NCBI RefSeq assembly: GCF_020149765.1 | Contig: NZ_CP083809.1 | Coordinates: 2,294,001-2,358,000, forward strand | Reading direction: 5' to 3' | DNA length: 64,000 nucleotides | Source of the DNA: Pantoea agglomerans | Lineage (GTDB): Bacteria > Pseudomonadota > Gammaproteobacteria > Enterobacterales > Enterobacteriaceae | Shown: positions 8,809 through 19,836 of the stretch, in pieces | Position numbering within the stretch: the stretch's first letter is position 1 | Layout: every line of letters begins with the position of its first letter | Made by a program: the position numbers and the translations under genes | Notes under the pieces: model-generated | Databases searched by the model: none | The model's input: only the letters and a program-made list of their open reading frames with translations | Told to the model about the DNA's origin: nothing

Positions 8809-11736
8809 TTACCATGCAAAGGTCAGCGTGCCTTCTTCATGTTTTTCAGGATCGGGAACAGGCGCGATGCCAGTACGATCGGAAGGGTGAATACCTGCAT
8901 CTACCTGCGCCCTTAACAGCAGGCCAAGCGGTTGACCTGCATCCGGTGATTCAGGTTCGAGGATTTCACGCAGAGGTATGCTGTCAGCTTCAGGCTTTGA
9001 TAATAACCCTCTGATTTTCTTTCGTTCATCAGCAAGTTGATCCAATTCATCCTCTTCCTCATCCGACCTTACGTTGAGGTTAATCAGTGTTTTGTTCCGG
9101 TTCTCTATCTCTGCCTGGCGTATTTTTAGTTGGTTATGGGACGGTTTATCAGCCGCAATGGACTGTAGCGAATGGACAACAATTTCTCGTCTGACGTCGT
9201 CATGATGACCCGATTCCAGATCGAGCGCCGCCCTTGCGGCATCTTGACGACTATCTGAAAACGTTACAAGTTGCTCACGGTTACCCGATCGCTGTAGTTC
9301 CGCCATTAGCGAGCTGGTCAGTAGCTGTGTCGTTTTCGAAAAACCGACGCGAAAGCTACGGATTGGGGAAAGCTTACCTTTGCCGTATTTGTAGGATGTA
9401 CCACATGCCGGACACTGAAAAGGTAGCGCCGTTCCCGGTGACTGGCTGGATGACTGGCCTCTTTCCGGGGTAGAAAATTCACCGGGTTTGACATCATAGA
9501 ACCAGCCCGCAATATAGTTTTCTGACAACTGTTTTAATAACGGAACAGGATGCTTAATGGTGGCGGTATACGGATCGTAACTGGCTTTTACCCATGTACC
9601 GAAAGTATTGTCATTGTCGCTTTTTAGCTCCTCATTTCCTTTCGGCCAGAAACGTTCGACGACAGGCATAAATAACGCGTATTCTTCAGCAGATCGGCGT
9701 TCTACCATGACTGATTTTGCGTGTTCGGGCAGTTGTTCCGTATCCGGGTCGTTGGGTAAAAGTTCAATTCGATTTTCTGCACCAGAAAAGACTGAAGGTT
9801 TACCGCCCAAGAAGAGATTGCCGCAGCATTCACAATAAAGTAATTCGACACGTCGCGATTTTTTATCTTTGCCGTAACGTAAGCCGGACTCTATGGTAAG
9901 ATCGCCAAAATAGCGGTGATTGATTTCTTGCGCAGATGCAGCGCTGGGGACGGAAATTGGCGCGGCATATAACCCTTCTAGTGCACGCAAAAAAGCATGC
10001 GCGCGGAAACGCGGCGCACCGATATCATCAGGAAAGGCATGTGAAAACCATTGCGGCCAGTCTCCCTCAGTCGAGCGTAACCAGATTAATGCCCGGAGCG
10101 CTTTTTCACTATTGGGTTGAGCGCTAAATATGCGTGAACTAAGCATTTTAATTGATGTGGCTCTCGGAGAATGATCGTCCGTATAGCAGCCACTTTCAAG
10201 CAGGTTGGCTGCCTGTAAGACGACACGTTGCGCCAGTTGTTCTGTAGAGGCTTCACTGGCTGTCATTCCCATGCTGCGGGCGACATTCTGCCAATATTGT
10301 AATGAGGTAAGTGGTGCTTGCTGTAACTTAAGCACTGCGTGATAAAACGCCTCCAGATCCCCTTGGAAAAGAGACATATTGCCCGGGGGAAGGGTGTCAC
10401 CTTTGATAATACATTCTCTCCAGTCGCTGGAAGAGGCACCTGCGGGTAATCCCCGCTGACCGAACATTCCCCATAAATATTCGACGCTTTGATCACCTTC
10501 AGACCCTTCAACGGGTAAAGAGGCGCTGGAGGCCAGAATACGCAATTTGTGTCGGTGTTTTTCCTGATCCAGCCCCAGCCGGTTGATCAAATGTTTAAGC
10601 AAGTAGCTGACTTCAGTACCAGCGGTTCCTCGCTGTAGATGAAGTTCGTCAAGAATAAGATAAAAATAGGCATCAGGATCGCGCTCAATCCACTGTCGGG
10701 TTTGCTCAAAAATAGGATCGTCCACCTCGCGAACCAGCATCGTTGAGAGCATGCTGGTGTTGGTGATCAAAATATCGGGCGGTGTCTTTTGCATTTCCCA
10801 GCGGCTGAGAACCTCTCCGCCAGCGGTTCGGGGGAAATTAAACGATAATTCGTTATCCTTGTCCTGCTGCGCTTGTCGTACCGCCTCCTGATGGGTCTCT
10901 TCCGTTAATTGCATATATTCACGCAGCTCAGTGATTTTTTTAGCTACGCGCTTTTTCTCATTTTTTTCTTTACTGAGTCGGGGATGTTTAAGCCAGCCAG
11001 TTACTTTAGTTGCGCTGGTATAACGGCCAAAGAAGATCCGGTTGCCGCCGAAATGCGTATCCATGACATCATGAGCTTCGCTGGAATCCAGCGCTCGTCG
11101 CATACGTACCAGTTGATCTTCTACCAAGGCATTCATCGGGTAGAGGATCAGCGCGCGTACCGCTTTCGGACGAGCAGCGGCTTCATGCTCGCGCATGAAG
11201 CTGGGCTGTTTATCCGCTTCCTTATGCCACCACGGTTGCCAGCGCTTCAACGCCGGGCTTTGCGGCCAGCCGGTAGCTTCTTTTGCGATCTGTGCCAGAA
11301 CCGGCAGTAAAAATGATTCGGTTTTACCGGAACCGGTCCCGGAGGTGACAATGCCCGGTTTCCCTTGCTGTACCCCTCTTTTCAGCATGTCCAGTTGATG
11401 GGTATAAAGATTAAAACGTCCCTTAGTTGAATCCGTTTTATTGCGGGGCAGAAGTCCACCTAAACAGAGGTCGATGAATGCCGCCCTTTGTTGCGCATTA
11501 AACCCTGGCAACCATGTCTGACCATGAGCATCATTTCGTAATTCACTGATAGTTAAGCCATAGTTCTGATATCGGGACATCGGCTCAAGAAATAGATCGG
11601 CGCATAATGTCCCTTGCTGTTCCAGTAACGCTCGCCGTTCAGTCTGTATGTCTGATGAACCAATACGGAAGGCCGTTTCAAGGTACGAAATATAAAAATC
11701 TCTTATTGATTCAAATGTTTCCAGTGGGTTATTCAT
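8809..11736 (-). CDS. druE: DruE-like helicase, N-terminal half (DEAD/DEAH ATPase domain), ends at an in-frame TAA
   Basis: 975 residues. Walker A is TSGTGSGKTES (about 131-141). YPMNALVEDQLVRMRRAL is motif Ia and LILDELHLQRG is the DExH box. ILASSASL is motif III. Zinc-like pairs CECCGN and CPACGT come later. Helicase motifs IV-VI are absent because they lie in the downstream half. The final residues TFAW are followed by TAA CAA in frame; a CAA-to-TAA change would explain it. In Druantia, DruE is the large helicase common to all types and is essential for phage resistance. The ATG is preceded by AAAGGATTAATA. Either the system is inactive or the two halves assemble. Confidence 0.82.
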   Translation of the reverse strand: MNNPLETFESIRDFYISYLETAFRIGSSDIQTERRALLEQQGTLCADLFLEPMSRYQNYGLTISELRNDAHGQTWLPGFNAQQRAAFIDLCLGGLLPRNKTDSTKGRFNLYTHQLDMLKRGVQQGKPGIVTSGTGSGKTESFLLPVLAQIAKEATGWPQSPALKRWQPWWHKEADKQPSFMREHEAAARPKAVRALILYPMNALVEDQLVRMRRALDSSEAHDVMDTHFGGNRIFFGRYTSATKVTGWLKHPRLSKEKNEKKRVAKKITELREYMQLTEETHQEAVRQAQQDKDNELSFNFPRTAGGEVLSRWEMQKTPPDILITNTSMLSTMLVREVDDPIFEQTRQWIERDPDAYFYLILDELHLQRGTAGTEVSYLLKHLINRLGLDQEKHRHKLRILASSASLPVEGSEGDQSVEYLWGMFGQRGLPAGASSSDWRECIIKGDTLPPGNMSLFQGDLEAFYHAVLKLQQAPLTSLQYWQNVARSMGMTASEASTEQLAQRVVLQAANLLESGCYTDDHSPRATSIKMLSSRIFSAQPNSEKALRALIWLRSTEGDWPQWFSHAFPDDIGAPRFRAHAFLRALEGLYAAPISVPSAASAQEINHRYFGDLTIESGLRYGKDKKSRRVELLYCECCGNLFLGGKPSVFSGAENRIELLPNDPDTEQLPEHAKSVMVERRSAEEYALFMPVVERFWPKGNEELKSDNDNTFGTWVKASYDPYTATIKHPVPLLKQLSENYIAGWFYDVKPGEFSTPERGQSSSQSPGTALPFQCPACGTSYKYGKGKLSPIRSFRVGFSKTTQLLTSSLMAELQRSGNREQLVTFSDSRQDAARAALDLESGHHDDVRREIVVHSLQSIAADKPSHNQLKIRQAEIENRNKTLINLNVRSDEEEDELDQLADERKKIRGLLSKPEADSIPLREILEPESPDAGQPLGLLLRAQVDAGIHPSDRTGIAPVPDPEKHEEGTLTFAW

Positions 11737-11750
11737 TATTAATCCTTTGC

Positions 11751-14531
11751 TTATAACTGGAAAAGGGTCTCAAGTACGCTTGCAGATTCACCGATAGTCA
11801 TTTCCTGAACATATGGCCCTAACTCCGGGGCAAGAGCGTCAATCGTGGTCGAAATATCTTGTGCCGTACTACGGCCTAGGCTATAAGCCAGACGGGCAAC
11901 AGCTTGTGCTTGTTCATCAGGAAGTAAAGAGAGTAGCGCTGCTTCTAGCACTTCCCTTGGCGCACAAGCTTGGTACTCTGGCTGGGGGTTGTCCACATTG
12001 ATTGTCTGCCATAGTTCAAGGGTAATACGAGAAGGCGTGATGTCAGTATTTTGCTCAAATAGCCGTTCATCCGACCATATATTTTCTGCAAGAAACAGGG
12101 GTAACTGGTAAGCAAGAGGAGCCTGTAATGGAAACGTGCTTTTCCCGGTGGTGAATGTGAGTAAAAAAAGTATCGGGTGTCGGATGGGCAAATGTCGTAG
12201 AGCCTGCCGCCGATCCGTCCAACTGCATGCGGCAGGATGGCGAGTTCTGAATAAGCACTCTTGGAGTTCAGGGAGCAGCGTTTCTGGAGGAGTGCGGTTA
12301 AAACCACGCAATTCAACGATGCTCGCCAGCCCTGCCTCTTGTTGATGGGTCAAAAAATCGCCTAGCGTCATGGTATTAGTATCGCCGGATAAACGGATCA
12401 ATGTGGGGGAGTTCATTAAATCACTGAAGCTAAAATGGTCGCTATGTACCGATACTTCCCCCCAAACATTCCCAGCTAAGAGATTCGCTAGTGAGGCGAT
12501 AGTCTCTTTCGTCTGTTTTCCCATCAATCCGACTGCGGGTGTAACACTCGCAGCGGCAATCAGGCTGGATAATAAAGATTCACTTAGTCCCGTCGCCAGA
12601 GCCTGTTTTTCGATAGCCGATGATAGTTGATGTTTGCGAGTCAGGGCATTCGTCTCTGCTAATGGAAAATTAGAATTTACTGATTCGGCTACAGATTCTG
12701 GTGCTATTCGTCGTTGGGCAGGTTGTTCCTGCACTGTTTCATTTTTAATTATCGCCCGCAGTAACGCTGTCTGGGCCAGCGTTTCAATTCCCGCTTGAGA
12801 TGCAGCTTCGAAGGTCTTTTTAATCCGTTGTTCCAGTTCATTTTCTTGCTGACGTAGCGCTTTATTAATACGATCGGTCTCTTTTTTCAGTTTTTTCTTC
12901 TGGTCGTCGATTTCATTTTCAAGCTGTATTTTCTTTTCAGATAATACCTTTATTGATTGTTTAATCTGGTACTGTTCTTCTTCGTAACGAGTCAGTATTT
13001 CTTGTTTCTCAATATTAATTTGCGCTTCAACCTCAGGTAAAGCCAATAACTGTTGAGTCGTATCGTTAAGAAAGGATTTTGTATCTGCTATCTGTTCCAG
13101 GTGAGATACTGCACGAAGATAGGATGCCTCATTATCAGACTCATGTTCAGCAATAAAATGGGTTAAATTTTGTAGCTGTCCTTTACTGAATTGAGGGAAA
13201 TCTTTTGCTGAATCAGTGCGTTTAAGCAGGCGTTTGATCCACGTGCTAGCTTCAGCGCAATCATATTTTTTACTCACCTGAGGGAGTTCAGTGATCACCC
13301 TGAGGGCATGAGAACCAAGTAGTGTCTGAGAAACCTGACGATAACTCTCTAGCGGCATATCAAAGTCATATTTTTTAGGATCAGACAAGTCACCCGGTAA
13401 TCTTAGGGATACGCCATCACTTAGATGAAAAATGACCGCCGTATCGTTTTGCGGCTGGTAGCGGGTCAGTAACCACTCTCTGACAGCATCAGGCTCATCA
13501 GAGGCATGAGGCAGCGCAACGACAGGATAAACGCGCGACAGGTAGTCAGTAATAACATACTGCGCGGGTTTATCAGACGGCTGATATCGGGCTTTCCATA
13601 TTGCTATTTCACCCCGAGTAATTTTTTTGCTGAAATGGCTTTCAAAACCAATGGCTTCACCTCCATGGGGGAAAAGATCTTTTACCAGTTCCTCCGGGAG
13701 GTCTCGTAGGTTGCCATTAATTAACAGACTAATCGGCATAACAAAAAAAGCGCCGGTTGCGGTTAACGCTAACACTTTTCCAATGAACATAACTTCGTCC
13801 ATCGAACTGTCGATTTCTTTGGAAACAACGGGAGGAGCCTGTATTACACTGGTACCATCTATTGTTTTAAGGTCGTAACTGGCTTCAAACTGATCGATAA
13901 GCTCACCCAATTTTCGCGCCATCGGTAAAGAATGTTCTGATAGCTTTGTCCGCCATCGATTATCGGCTGTTCGCGTTCCCCTGAGTGCATCAACCAATCC
14001 CCCAACAAACAGCGGTATAGTGCGCTCTGGCTTAGGAATTTCTCTACCCTGACTAATTAAGGCACAATGTTCAATGTCTTCATCCATGAAATTAATTGTC
14101 GAAGAGTCAGAAACACCATGTTGGGGTAAATCTATTTCTTCACCATTCAGGAATTTCGTTATAATTTCAGGGCAGTCAGAAGAAATATAGAATCCCAGAA
14201 TAGTGCGCCATAACGGTTTACAGAGTTCAATATCTTCCGCATTACTTTCTGCTTCTAACAGATCTCTAAGAACATTTTCTGGGTCATTTTGTTCAGAAAA
14301 CGTTAAATTTTCACGAAGCCAATCAGACACAACAAGTTTGGCCTTAGGTGGTAACGTACGGAGAAAATGTAACCTTTTCTCTGGTCCTTTAGGTAAATTA
14401 TCTGCTTTAGCGCCATTTCTGGTGAGCCTTTGCTTGCACTCTTGCAAGCATCTGATCAATTCATGAGCTTCTGTACCGAAGCTGTACATTTGGCCCAGCC
14501 GGTCGCTGATAATACTTTTCTTTTTAGCCAT
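11751..14531 (-). CDS. druG: DruG-like large protein with coiled coil
   Basis: 926 residues from the ATG at 14531, chosen because AAGGAG lies 9-10 bases upstream; the frame stays open to 14552 without an equally good site. It is a soluble protein with a marked coiled coil around residues 520-590 (EEEQYQIKQSIKVLSEKKIQ, DDQKKKLKKETDRINK). No catalytic motif is recognised. It occupies the druG position, between the druF candidate and the helicase, 15 bases before druE. By position and size it fits DruG of Druantia type II, whose biochemical role is unknown to me. A long coiled coil suggests a scaffold that bridges partners. Confidence 0.68.
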   Translation of the reverse strand: MAKKKSIISDRLGQMYSFGTEAHELIRCLQECKQRLTRNGAKADNLPKGPEKRLHFLRTLPPKAKLVVSDWLRENLTFSEQNDPENVLRDLLEAESNAEDIELCKPLWRTILGFYISSDCPEIITKFLNGEEIDLPQHGVSDSSTINFMDEDIEHCALISQGREIPKPERTIPLFVGGLVDALRGTRTADNRWRTKLSEHSLPMARKLGELIDQFEASYDLKTIDGTSVIQAPPVVSKEIDSSMDEVMFIGKVLALTATGAFFVMPISLLINGNLRDLPEELVKDLFPHGGEAIGFESHFSKKITRGEIAIWKARYQPSDKPAQYVITDYLSRVYPVVALPHASDEPDAVREWLLTRYQPQNDTAVIFHLSDGVSLRLPGDLSDPKKYDFDMPLESYRQVSQTLLGSHALRVITELPQVSKKYDCAEASTWIKRLLKRTDSAKDFPQFSKGQLQNLTHFIAEHESDNEASYLRAVSHLEQIADTKSFLNDTTQQLLALPEVEAQINIEKQEILTRYEEEQYQIKQSIKVLSEKKIQLENEIDDQKKKLKKETDRINKALRQQENELEQRIKKTFEAASQAGIETLAQTALLRAIIKNETVQEQPAQRRIAPESVAESVNSNFPLAETNALTRKHQLSSAIEKQALATGLSESLLSSLIAAASVTPAVGLMGKQTKETIASLANLLAGNVWGEVSVHSDHFSFSDLMNSPTLIRLSGDTNTMTLGDFLTHQQEAGLASIVELRGFNRTPPETLLPELQECLFRTRHPAACSWTDRRQALRHLPIRHPILFLLTFTTGKSTFPLQAPLAYQLPLFLAENIWSDERLFEQNTDITPSRITLELWQTINVDNPQPEYQACAPREVLEAALLSLLPDEQAQAVARLAYSLGRSTAQDISTTIDALAPELGPYVQEMTIGESASVLETLFQL

Positions 14532-14566
14532 GTTAAACGTTCTCCTTACCACCTGATTCTGTAAAA

Positions 14567-17338
14567 TTACTGGAAGGTTCTACGCAGCTTGCGTGTTGTC
14601 AGCGCTCTGTTCCGTCGTTCCAACGCGCGTTGGCACGAAGGGGAAACCATTACATTGTCCCAGAGTGGAAATTTCCCCCCTGCAAATAAGTAACCACCAT
14701 TATCTGTTATCGACAAGCATCCATGGGCAACATGGATCCACCACTGTAAAACGGAGGGCGGTAACGCAAAGATTTTCTTTGGCCAGCACCAGTCAGTATC
14801 GCCTTTTTGCACGCCAACCGTTTCTCCTGAACATATCATCTGAGCCATTAATGCCCAGGAGAAGCTATCAGTTTGCCAGTATCCGGTGTTCTGCCGAATA
14901 AAATAACGATAACGCTGCTTTTCCTGACACCGTATCAATAGATTATTAGCCGTTTGAGTAAGCCGCTGTTCTTCTGACCATTTGTATTTTTCAGCTTGCC
15001 ATAGCGACACATGGAGTTCCGGGGGTAAAGCCGGGATAAACTGCATTTGAGACAGTGGTAGCAATACTCCGCTCAAAGCATTTACGGGGAAATCGTCGTG
15101 ACTAACCAAACGTAACCCAAACTTTTCAATGAAAGCATGAATACGCTCTTTGGCTGATAGATGCAATTCAATACAACCCATTGAACAACCTTTATCCTCA
15201 ACCAACCGACGCCCTATTCGCTCACCGTTATTAAGTGCTTCTTGGAGAAGATTACGTTCACTTCTTGTAAACATCCCCAGAATTCGGGCAACAATTCCCT
15301 GCTCAGTGACATCAACGGAAATGGTTCTTTCAGCCAATGAGACTAACGAATATGGCGCATGACGTCGTTGTACTACACAAAGCCAGCCAGCAGCAAAGAG
15401 CATGCGACGCAATTGCCACTCGGGTATCCTCGTTACCTGTGATACGGGGTCAATATGTTGTTTTAATTCACCAAAAGGCAATGTGCTACGACGTTGAAAA
15501 CGCAATGCCAGCGCCTCAGCGAGCCAGTCAAATGCTGCGGGTATATTATGTAACTCGGTATATTGGCATGTTACAGGAAGGCAATTTTTATACTGCCATA
15601 ACATCTGAGCACCACTCAATGGTGTTATTTTTTCGCGTTTCAGTGGGGGGATCACTGCCGTATCCCCTAACGCCATTAATACTCCCGATGGTCCATCAAT
15701 AAGCCATTCATGTGGCTCTGTAATTTTACAATAAGTGGCGTAAGGCGCGTGATCTAACACGTGTACATCAAAATTTACTGGGATATCTGAATGCGCTAAC
15801 GTAAGTTCGTAGCGACAAAATGCCTGACCAGATATTTCCATCAACTCCTCTGGTGGAATGAATAATCCTTCAGCTCCCTGAGATAGCGAGCCATGAGTTA
15901 ATACTTCTCCGTCTTTATTGCTGATGACATAGCATCCTCTTAGTACTTCAGGCATATGAATTATTGGTGTACTGGCAGGGTTAAGCAGTATAGCCTGTCC
16001 AAATCGCGCTGCACCTGACATACGAGGTCGAGCAGGCTGCCATCCCTGTATTAGAAAACGACGGGCTTCTTCTGGTAACAAACGGGCAATCTTATCCAGC
16101 GTTTGCCTGCCAACTTTATCGGAAGAAACTATCGACCATTTGGTAGATTTAATATCCCGACGTTGTACTCTTTCGCCAACCTTCTTCAAGACAGCGTAAA
16201 TACTGTCTGCATATGTATGATGAAGTATTAAATAGGTTGGAGAATCTTCATAATATTCTCCTTCTGAACTAATATGACAAAAATCATCACGAAAAAGCGG
16301 CAAACACCCAGACCGCAGTGCGACTCCCACTCGTGATTTATAGAAATAACCCTTCCCTTTTTTTAATAATAAATCCAAGGAATTTAATGTGGTGCCTATG
16401 TCTCGTTCGTAATATATATTATTATAGTTCTCTATTTCATTAGGCAAGGAGTAATAACGCTGGATTTCTGAGGCTTTAGCAGCAGCGTCATCCATAAGAA
16501 GATAAATCTCCGGATTACCTGAATCATTAAACTCCATGTGAATACAATACTTACCATTCTCTTTGAGTTGTTCTCTTTCTGTGTGTACAGTGATATCACG
16601 GACAGCGCCCCAAAAAGGAGAGTCATAAGCCTGCTGCATAGCAGCCTTTGAAAGTAATGTTCTGAACTCAATAAACTCTTGGTTAAAAACTTCGCTAAAA
16701 TAAGATATATATTGATGTACTACCTTATTAACTGATTCAAAAGTTGAATGGTTATCTAATTTATTATCGATGAGAATATTCCGTAAAAAGACCTCATCTT
16801 TGTAGCAGGGAAAAGCAATTCTCTTGGAATACCCAATCAATCTTTCATGCTTTGATGGCCTTGGCAAGATTAAACGGGTACAGTTTTGTCTTTTACTACT
16901 CCATCTTTCTAACCTTTCCCATAAGTTGGGTAATTCAGTAAAAACAAATTTTTTATTTTTATCAAAGCCAAGCAGCACAGAAAATCGAACCCGAAAATCC
17001 CTTTCGTCATGTGTTTCATCATCAGCACTGGCAGCAAGTAATGTTAAATATAAAACGGCAAAATAAGTAGGGTATCCTTTTATTTGCGCTAAAATGTCTA
17101 ATCGCGACTCATCCCTGAGAGCATCCTGGATTTTAGACGCTTTTTTTCCGAACGAAATCAGGAAACTTCGCTTAGCATCCTCTTTGCTACGTGGACCTGC
17201 AAGTTGCTCAAAAATGCGTCCCGTAGTATCAATTCGGCTTAAAGTCGAGCCTGTATGCGAAGACTCAAAAAAGACGATCTTTACTAGTTCAGCATTCCAT
17301 TCTTCTAAAGTAACCGGGAAAGAATTATCCATACTCAC
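14567..17338 (-). CDS. druF: DruF-like large protein of unknown fold
   Basis: 923 residues with a GTG start (an ATG two codons on, 17332, is equally possible; GGTGAG precedes it). It contains no helicase, nuclease or methyltransferase motif that I recognise and no membrane segment. The C-terminal third has a Trp-rich stretch (CWPKKIFALPPSVLQWWIHV). It begins 3 bases after the methyltransferase stop, indicating translational coupling. Order and size (methyltransferase, about 920, about 930, DUF1998 helicase) match druM-druF-druG-druE of Druantia type II. The name is therefore positional inference, not a domain match. Confidence 0.66.
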   Translation of the reverse strand: MSMDNSFPVTLEEWNAELVKIVFFESSHTGSTLSRIDTTGRIFEQLAGPRSKEDAKRSFLISFGKKASKIQDALRDESRLDILAQIKGYPTYFAVLYLTLLAASADDETHDERDFRVRFSVLLGFDKNKKFVFTELPNLWERLERWSSKRQNCTRLILPRPSKHERLIGYSKRIAFPCYKDEVFLRNILIDNKLDNHSTFESVNKVVHQYISYFSEVFNQEFIEFRTLLSKAAMQQAYDSPFWGAVRDITVHTEREQLKENGKYCIHMEFNDSGNPEIYLLMDDAAAKASEIQRYYSLPNEIENYNNIYYERDIGTTLNSLDLLLKKGKGYFYKSRVGVALRSGCLPLFRDDFCHISSEGEYYEDSPTYLILHHTYADSIYAVLKKVGERVQRRDIKSTKWSIVSSDKVGRQTLDKIARLLPEEARRFLIQGWQPARPRMSGAARFGQAILLNPASTPIIHMPEVLRGCYVISNKDGEVLTHGSLSQGAEGLFIPPEELMEISGQAFCRYELTLAHSDIPVNFDVHVLDHAPYATYCKITEPHEWLIDGPSGVLMALGDTAVIPPLKREKITPLSGAQMLWQYKNCLPVTCQYTELHNIPAAFDWLAEALALRFQRRSTLPFGELKQHIDPVSQVTRIPEWQLRRMLFAAGWLCVVQRRHAPYSLVSLAERTISVDVTEQGIVARILGMFTRSERNLLQEALNNGERIGRRLVEDKGCSMGCIELHLSAKERIHAFIEKFGLRLVSHDDFPVNALSGVLLPLSQMQFIPALPPELHVSLWQAEKYKWSEEQRLTQTANNLLIRCQEKQRYRYFIRQNTGYWQTDSFSWALMAQMICSGETVGVQKGDTDWCWPKKIFALPPSVLQWWIHVAHGCLSITDNGGYLFAGGKFPLWDNVMVSPSCQRALERRNRALTTRKLRRTFQ

Positions 17339-17341
17339 CGC

Positions 17342-18490
17342 CTAATTACCGTTCGCTGTCATCTTTTTCAAACCAGCACCAGAAAATAAATGCCGAAAAA
17401 GTACCTCAGCCAGCAGTGGGGGAACAGCATTACCAATTTGGGTAAATTTTGACTCGACGTCTCCTACAGGCTCAAAATCCTGTGGAAAAGTTTGTATTCG
17501 TGCACATTCCCGCCATGATAACCGCCTTGCCTGTTCCAGTTTGGGACGAGAAGTATCAACAATTAGATGCTCATATTCATCAGAAAAGTCCCAGCGCTGC
17601 TTCCAGCCATCCTCCAGGTTTGACCATGTTAACTTCATCACCGGGCTGGCAGGATGTAATGTCACATGACGCCAGTTAGCTACGACGGTGTAAGCAGGGC
17701 TGTCCCATAGAGCTTTACGATTTCGGGACATGAAATACCATGAGAAATGCCCTTCAGGATCATGTGGTCGTTCGTAAAACTCACCTTCAGGCCATAGTGG
17801 TAAATCCCTAATAGCCTCACCATGTGAAACATAGGGTTTTAAATGAGGATTCTTTTTTGTCGCTTTCCCATGTGTTTCAGCAGGAAATTCAAAGTATTGC
17901 CCCAGATCGTTTCTGACGCCAATAATAAACAAACGCTTGCGCGACTGAGGCACGCCGTAAGCCCTCGCGTTTACCATATGATAGCTGACTTGGTACCCGG
18001 CAGCTTTATATGCCGTGAGCTGTTGTTCCAGAAAGCTACCTGCCCCTAAATGTTTCAAGCCCGAAACATTTTCAGCAACAAAATACTTCGGCTGAACAGT
18101 CTCTAATACCCGTAGAAAGTGTTTATAAAGGTTTGTTCTGTCGTCATTGTTAGGTTTTCTGTTACCTGCCATTGAAAATGACTGGCAGGGATAGCCTCCA
18201 ACAACAATATCAACATCTGGAAAAGACAGAATTTGAGAGATATCACTATGCCTGATATCACTATCGGGGAAATAGTTCCCTAATGTTTTGCAGGCATTCT
18301 CTACAACATCGTTGGCAAAGACGATGTCTCCACCAGCTGAGGTAATTCCAAAATCCATACCACCACAACCGGAGAAAAGTGAAAGTACCCGAATATTATC
18401 GTTCTCTCTCTCAAAAACACTGCTCATACGCCCATACCAAATATCTTCTTCTAACAAACCGTAACTGGTTTTTATTTGCCATAAAATCAT
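17342..18490 (-). CDS. druM: DNA (cytosine-5) methyltransferase, DruM-like
   Basis: 382 residues with the ordered C5-methyltransferase motifs: I LSLFSGCGGMDFG, IV GGYPCQSFS with the catalytic Cys, VI AENVSG, VIII QSRKRLFIIG and X IGNAVPP. The target-recognition region lies between VIII and IX/X (about 210-320). It transfers a methyl group from SAM to C5 of cytosine. As first gene of the operon it probably marks host DNA so that the helicase/nuclease complex ignores it. The ATG at 18490 has no good ribosome site; ATG 18427 (MSSVFEREN) is an alternative start. Confidence 0.9.
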   Translation of the reverse strand: MILWQIKTSYGLLEEDIWYGRMSSVFERENDNIRVLSLFSGCGGMDFGITSAGGDIVFANDVVENACKTLGNYFPDSDIRHSDISQILSFPDVDIVVGGYPCQSFSMAGNRKPNNDDRTNLYKHFLRVLETVQPKYFVAENVSGLKHLGAGSFLEQQLTAYKAAGYQVSYHMVNARAYGVPQSRKRLFIIGVRNDLGQYFEFPAETHGKATKKNPHLKPYVSHGEAIRDLPLWPEGEFYERPHDPEGHFSWYFMSRNRKALWDSPAYTVVANWRHVTLHPASPVMKLTWSNLEDGWKQRWDFSDEYEHLIVDTSRPKLEQARRLSWRECARIQTFPQDFEPVGDVESKFTQIGNAVPPLLAEVLFRHLFSGAGLKKMTANGN

Positions 18491-18495
18491 AGAGA

Positions 18496-18523
18496 AAGAT
18501 TATACACCTGTGTAAAGAATCTT
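18496..18523. promoter_or_regulatory. inverted repeat overlapping the druM promoter
   Basis: An imperfect palindrome with arms AAGATTATACAC and GTGTAAAGAATCTT separated by CT lies immediately upstream of the druM start. On the coding strand it contains TATAAT, so a bound repressor would block transcription. Control of the operon by methylation or by a small regulator is inference. Confidence 0.4.
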
Positions 18524-18595
18524 ACATCAATATACTTAGCCTTTGAGGGGCAAGTGATGTTTTTGTTGTTAAGGTCTTACTAAAATGGCCGTTCT

Positions 18596-19400
<805 letters not shown>

Positions 19401-19740
19401 TTGTAGGCTTTCTCTCTGGATTTAGCGCTATCGACTTGTCAAGCATCAAGCTTCATGGGGGCATCTCCCAAAGCCAAACACAGAATATCCCTACTTATGC
19501 CCCCAACTATGATTTGACTTCGGTTGAGTCGAGTTGATAACAGAGATAAGGTACGGGCCAAAAATCGCATCATACGGGCTTTTAGTTGATTTCAATTGAT
19601 TGAAATGAGTTTGAAATAGTACCGATAATTGGCGACGAATCCACCACCTTCGCATTACGAATGTGAGCCAACTCAAAAATGAGTACAAATAAAAATTAAA
19701 TAAAACAATAAAAATCAACCTCATAAAAAAATCACAATTC

Positions 19741-19761
19741 AACGTCTAAATAAGTTTTGTT
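19741..19761 (+). repeat. right att-like direct repeat
   Basis: A perfect 21-base copy of 1405-1425, beginning AACGTCTAAATAAG. It marks the right end of the 18.3-kb island. It is itself followed by a leader and integrase remnant like those expected at the left end of another element, so it may also be the left end of a second, tandem element. Confidence 0.8.
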
Positions 19762-19809
19762 GTTTCATGGGGTTTCACAGCACCTCATGAAGTTCACAAA
19801 AAATCTATA

Positions 19810-19836
19810 AAATCCACGCAACTGCGTGGGTTTTTC
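19810..19836 (+). terminator. second copy of the ychF-type terminator
   Basis: Stem AATCCACGCA / TGCGTGGGTT with a T run, homologous to the hairpin at 1473-1499. It is part of the imperfect ~200-base repeat that follows each att copy. Confidence 0.7.

Noticed and set aside
4632..18490. DISARM or BREX assignment
   Set aside because: A DUF1998 helicase and C5-methyltransferase also occur in class 2 DISARM, but no phospholipase-D gene (drmC) or drmA/drmB pair is seen, and there is no BREX PglZ/BrxC-type protein.
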